In this document: piece by piece, positions 7,211-8,657 of the stretch
How the letters are laid out: each line of letters opens with the position of its first letter
How positions within the stretch are numbered: position 1 is the first letter of the stretch
Source of the DNA: Chitinophaga pinensis
Lineage (GTDB): Bacteria; Bacteroidota; Bacteroidia; UKL13-3
DNA: 8,657 nucleotides
Reading direction: 5' to 3'
Assembly: GCA_945875195.1 (NCBI GenBank)
Contig: CAMCJW010000114.1
Span: forward strand, 1-8,657
The notes under the pieces: model-generated
What the model was told of the DNA's origin: nothing
Database searches by the model: none
Seen by the model: the letters and a program-made list of their open reading frames with translations, nothing else
Program-made: the position numbers and the translations under genes

Positions 7211-8365
7211 TTAAGAAAACACATTTTTTAAATCTGCCAATAAATCTTCTACATCTTCAACTCCTACACTTAGTCTTAATAAATTATCAACTACACCAGC
7301 TTTTTCTCTTTCTTCTTTAGGAATAGAAGCATGTGTCATTGTTGCTGGATGGTTGACTAAACTTTCAACGCCACCAAGGCTTTCGGCAAGTGTGAATACT
7401 TTAAAAGAGGAGGCAATGTCAAAGGTTTTTTGCATATCTGCATCTTTTAAAACAATAGAAATCATGCCACCAAAACCACGCATTTGCTTTTTAGCAATAT
7501 TATGGTTAGGGTGATCTTCAAAGCCAGGCCAATATACCTTTTCGATAGCTGGATGGTTTTTTAAGAAGTTCGCTATTTGAATACCATTTTCGCAATGGGC
7601 TTTCATTCTTAAATGCAATGTTTTTAAACCACGCAAAACCAAGAAGCTATCCATTGGTCCGGGTGTGGCCCCGCATGAATTATGAATAAATGCTAATTTC
7701 TCATATATCTCATCGTTATTGGTAAGCAGGGCTCCCATAATCACATCACTGTGACCACCTAGGTATTTTGTTACACTGTGCATCACAATATCTGCACCAA
7801 GGTTTAAAGGATTTTGCAAATAAGGAGAAGCGAAAGTATTGTCTACTGCAAAGGCAATATGATGTGTTTTTGCAATGGCGGCGCAACCAACAATATCAAT
7901 GATTTGCATGGTAGGATTTGTTGGTGTTTCTACCCAAAGCAATTTGGTATTTGTGTTGATGTAAGGAATAATATTGCTAGGGTTGCTTAAGTCGATGAAA
8001 TGAAATTTGATGCCAAAATTTGCAAATACTTTGGTAAACATTCTATAGGTTCCACCATAAATATCATTACCAGTAATAACTTCATCACCGGGTTGTAACA
8101 ATTTTATAACGGCATCTGTGGCGCCCATACCGCTGCTAAAACACAAACCATGTTTGGCATCTTCTAAGGAAGCCAAGCATTTTTCCAAGGCCGTTCTGGT
8201 AGGGTTTTTGCCTCTTGCATAGGCGTATCCTTTGTGTTTGCCCGGACTTTCTTGCCAATAAGTACTTGTTTGATAAATTGGCGTCATAACAGCACCTGTA
8301 GTTGGATCAGGCTCTTGTCCAGCGTGAATTGCCCTGGTACCAAACTTCATTTTAGGATCATTCAT
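7211..8365 (-). CDS. Cystathionine gamma-synthase/gamma-lyase family PLP enzyme
   Basis: This complete 384-residue protein has the usual family length (about 380-400). It belongs to the Cys/Met-metabolism PLP family, cytosolic enzymes that make or cleave cystathionine in transsulfuration and methionine synthesis. Visible motifs are Y49-A-R51 with G-K-N-P-T-R (52-57), which binds the neighbouring subunit's cofactor phosphate. S-S-G-M-G (77-81) forms the phosphate loop, and Y103 should stack on the PLP ring. E-T-P-T-N-P (146-151) and D175-N-T binds the pyridine nitrogen. S-V-T-K200-Y-L-G-G-H-S-D holds the Schiff-base lysine. E-S-L-G-G-V-E-S-L (328-336) and R364 line the substrate carboxylate site. 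All key residues are present. Gamma-synthase (metB-like) and gamma-lyase cannot be separated from sequence by eye, so no symbol is given. The ATG at 8363-8365 sits about 35 bases below a good -7 element. It is a single-gene unit ended by its own terminator. Confidence 0.95.
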   Translation of the reverse strand: MNDPKMKFGTRAIHAGQEPDPTTGAVMTPIYQTSTYWQESPGKHKGYAYARGKNPTRTALEKCLASLEDAKHGLCFSSGMGATDAVIKLLQPGDEVITGNDIYGGTYRMFTKVFANFGIKFHFIDLSNPSNIIPYINTNTKLLWVETPTNPTMQIIDIVGCAAIAKTHHIAFAVDNTFASPYLQNPLNLGADIVMHSVTKYLGGHSDVIMGALLTNNDEIYEKLAFIHNSCGATPGPMDSFLVLRGLKTLHLRMKAHCENGIQIANFLKNHPAIEKVYWPGFEDHPNHNIAKKQMRGFGGMISIVLKDADMQKTFDIASSFKVFTLAESLGGVESLVNHPATMTHASIPKEEREKAGVVDNLLRLSVGVEDVEDLLADLKNVFS

Positions 8366-8399
8366 ATATTATTTTTTTATTGATTGTAAGAATTGGGAA

Positions 8400-8407
8400 C
8401 AAACTTA
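8400..8407 (-). promoter_or_regulatory. Promoter -7 element of the PLP enzyme gene
   Basis: The minus strand reads TAAGTTTG, an exact match to the Bacteroidota -7 consensus TAnnTTTG. It lies 34 bases upstream of the ATG, giving a leader of roughly 25-30 bases. No clear -33 TTG is seen; TTTAG ending 22 bases upstream is the nearest approximation. The short leader leaves no room for a riboswitch. The bases before the ATG are A/T-only with no Shine-Dalgarno sequence. Confidence 0.55.
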
Positions 8408-8462
8408 AGCACTGAGATTAAATAGATTGCTAAAATATTTAAAATTCATTGTGAAGGAAAAA

Positions 8463-8493
8463 TTTGCTATTCCAAGAATTAAGCTTAATTTCA
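8463..8493 (+). promoter_or_regulatory. Candidate promoter of the plus-strand TerB-like gene
   Basis: TTTG (8463-8466) is followed after 19 bases by TAATTTCA (8486-8493). The latter matches four of six fixed positions of TAnnTTTG, and the spacing equals that of the candidate promoter at 7054-7083. Transcription would start near 8500, about 12 bases before the ATG. The match is weak. The -7 candidate overlaps the palindrome at 8477-8490. Confidence 0.25.
8477..8490. promoter_or_regulatory. Perfect 14-bp palindrome in the divergent intergenic region (possible operator)
   Basis: AATTAAGCTTAATT reads identically on both strands. It lies between the divergent genes starting at 8365 and 8512, 22 bases before the plus-strand ATG, and overlaps the candidate -7 box of that gene. 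Its symmetry and place would suit a dimeric regulator. It is AT-rich and short, so chance is a real alternative, and there is no regulator gene in view. Confidence 0.3.
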
Positions 8494-8511
8494 CTTCTCA
8501 ATTCATAAAAC

Positions 8512-8657
8512 ATGCCTACTCAATTTATACAAAAAATGAATAAAACTGAGGCTGGATTTCATATACTTATGATTCTAAGTCTGGTTGATGGTAATATTCA
8601 AAGTTCAGAAAGTTCTGTGGTATTAGAATTTTTAGAAGAGTCGTTTCAGCAACCTAT
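8512..8657 (+). CDS. Partial gene, possibly TerB-like domain protein (3' end outside window)
   Basis: An open frame starts at ATG 8512 and is uninterrupted for 48 codons to the window edge. The visible protein is polar for about 13 residues. A predicted helix follows at about 14-24 (A-G-F-H-I-L-M-I-L-S-L), then V-D-G-N-I-Q-S-S-E (25-33) and a second helix (V-V-L-E-F-L-E-E-S-F). Helix, then D-G-x-I-x-x-x-E, then helix is the pattern at the start of TerB-like (tellurite-resistance-type) domains, which often sit in acidic helical bundles of unknown function. There is no signal peptide, so a cytosolic protein is expected. Met9 (8536) is an alternative start. The gene diverges from the PLP enzyme gene. 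The family call rests on a short segment and is tentative; that the frame is a real gene is more secure. Confidence 0.5.
   Translation, partial: MPTQFIQKMNKTEAGFHILMILSLVDGNIQSSESSVVLEFLEESFQQP

Noticed and set aside
8366..8511. SAM-type riboswitch or T-box upstream of the sulfur amino acid gene
   Set aside because: The promoter leaves a leader of about 30 bases, and the whole intergenic region is AT-rich with no stem pattern of sufficient length.

Overview
The window reads as Bacteroidota (Bacteroidetes) chromosome. It is AT-rich, and none of its three genes has a recognisable Shine-Dalgarno sequence; all have A-rich leaders. One gene is preceded by an exact copy of the Bacteroidota -7 promoter element TAnnTTTG. 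The dominant gene encodes a giant secreted GEVED / beta-helix / CARDB-like protein of the kind this phylum exports. The lineage within Bacteroidota cannot be fixed from the window.

Positions 1-6990 (minus strand) are a single uninterrupted reading frame of 2330 codons. It starts at 6990 and runs off the left edge, so the C-terminus is missing. The visible order is: signal peptide, GEVED domain, then four tandem supramodules of about 565-585 residues. Each supramodule is a CARDB-like Ig-fold spacer of about 100 residues followed by a large Asn/Thr/Ser-rich right-handed beta-helix; the fourth is cut by the window edge. Within the helices a roughly 30-residue coil unit recurs, marked by a Y-G-hydrophobic-Y strand and an N-N-hydrophobic-I turn. 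The coil register matches between modules, which points to duplication of whole modules. The likely role is a cell-surface or secreted structural or adhesive protein; this is inference, and no catalytic signature was seen. A type IX secretion sorting domain would lie beyond the left edge.

Positions 6991-7210 are intergenic. They hold the leader and a weak candidate promoter for the giant gene, and a strong intrinsic terminator (7125-7169) for the next gene. The terminator stem is fully paired only in minus-strand RNA, so it separates the two same-strand genes into different transcription units.

Positions 7211-8365 (minus strand) are a complete, intact Cys/Met-metabolism PLP enzyme of the cystathionine gamma-synthase/gamma-lyase family. 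Positions 8366-8511 form a divergent control region with a good promoter for the PLP gene, a weaker candidate promoter for the plus-strand gene and a perfect 14-bp palindrome. From 8512 a plus-strand gene begins; its 48 visible codons resemble the start of a TerB-like helical domain.

No functional link between the three genes is evident. I saw no RNA genes, insertion sequences, CRISPR arrays or phage features. The most unusual object is the modular architecture of the giant protein; I see no evidence for a new enzymatic or defence system.
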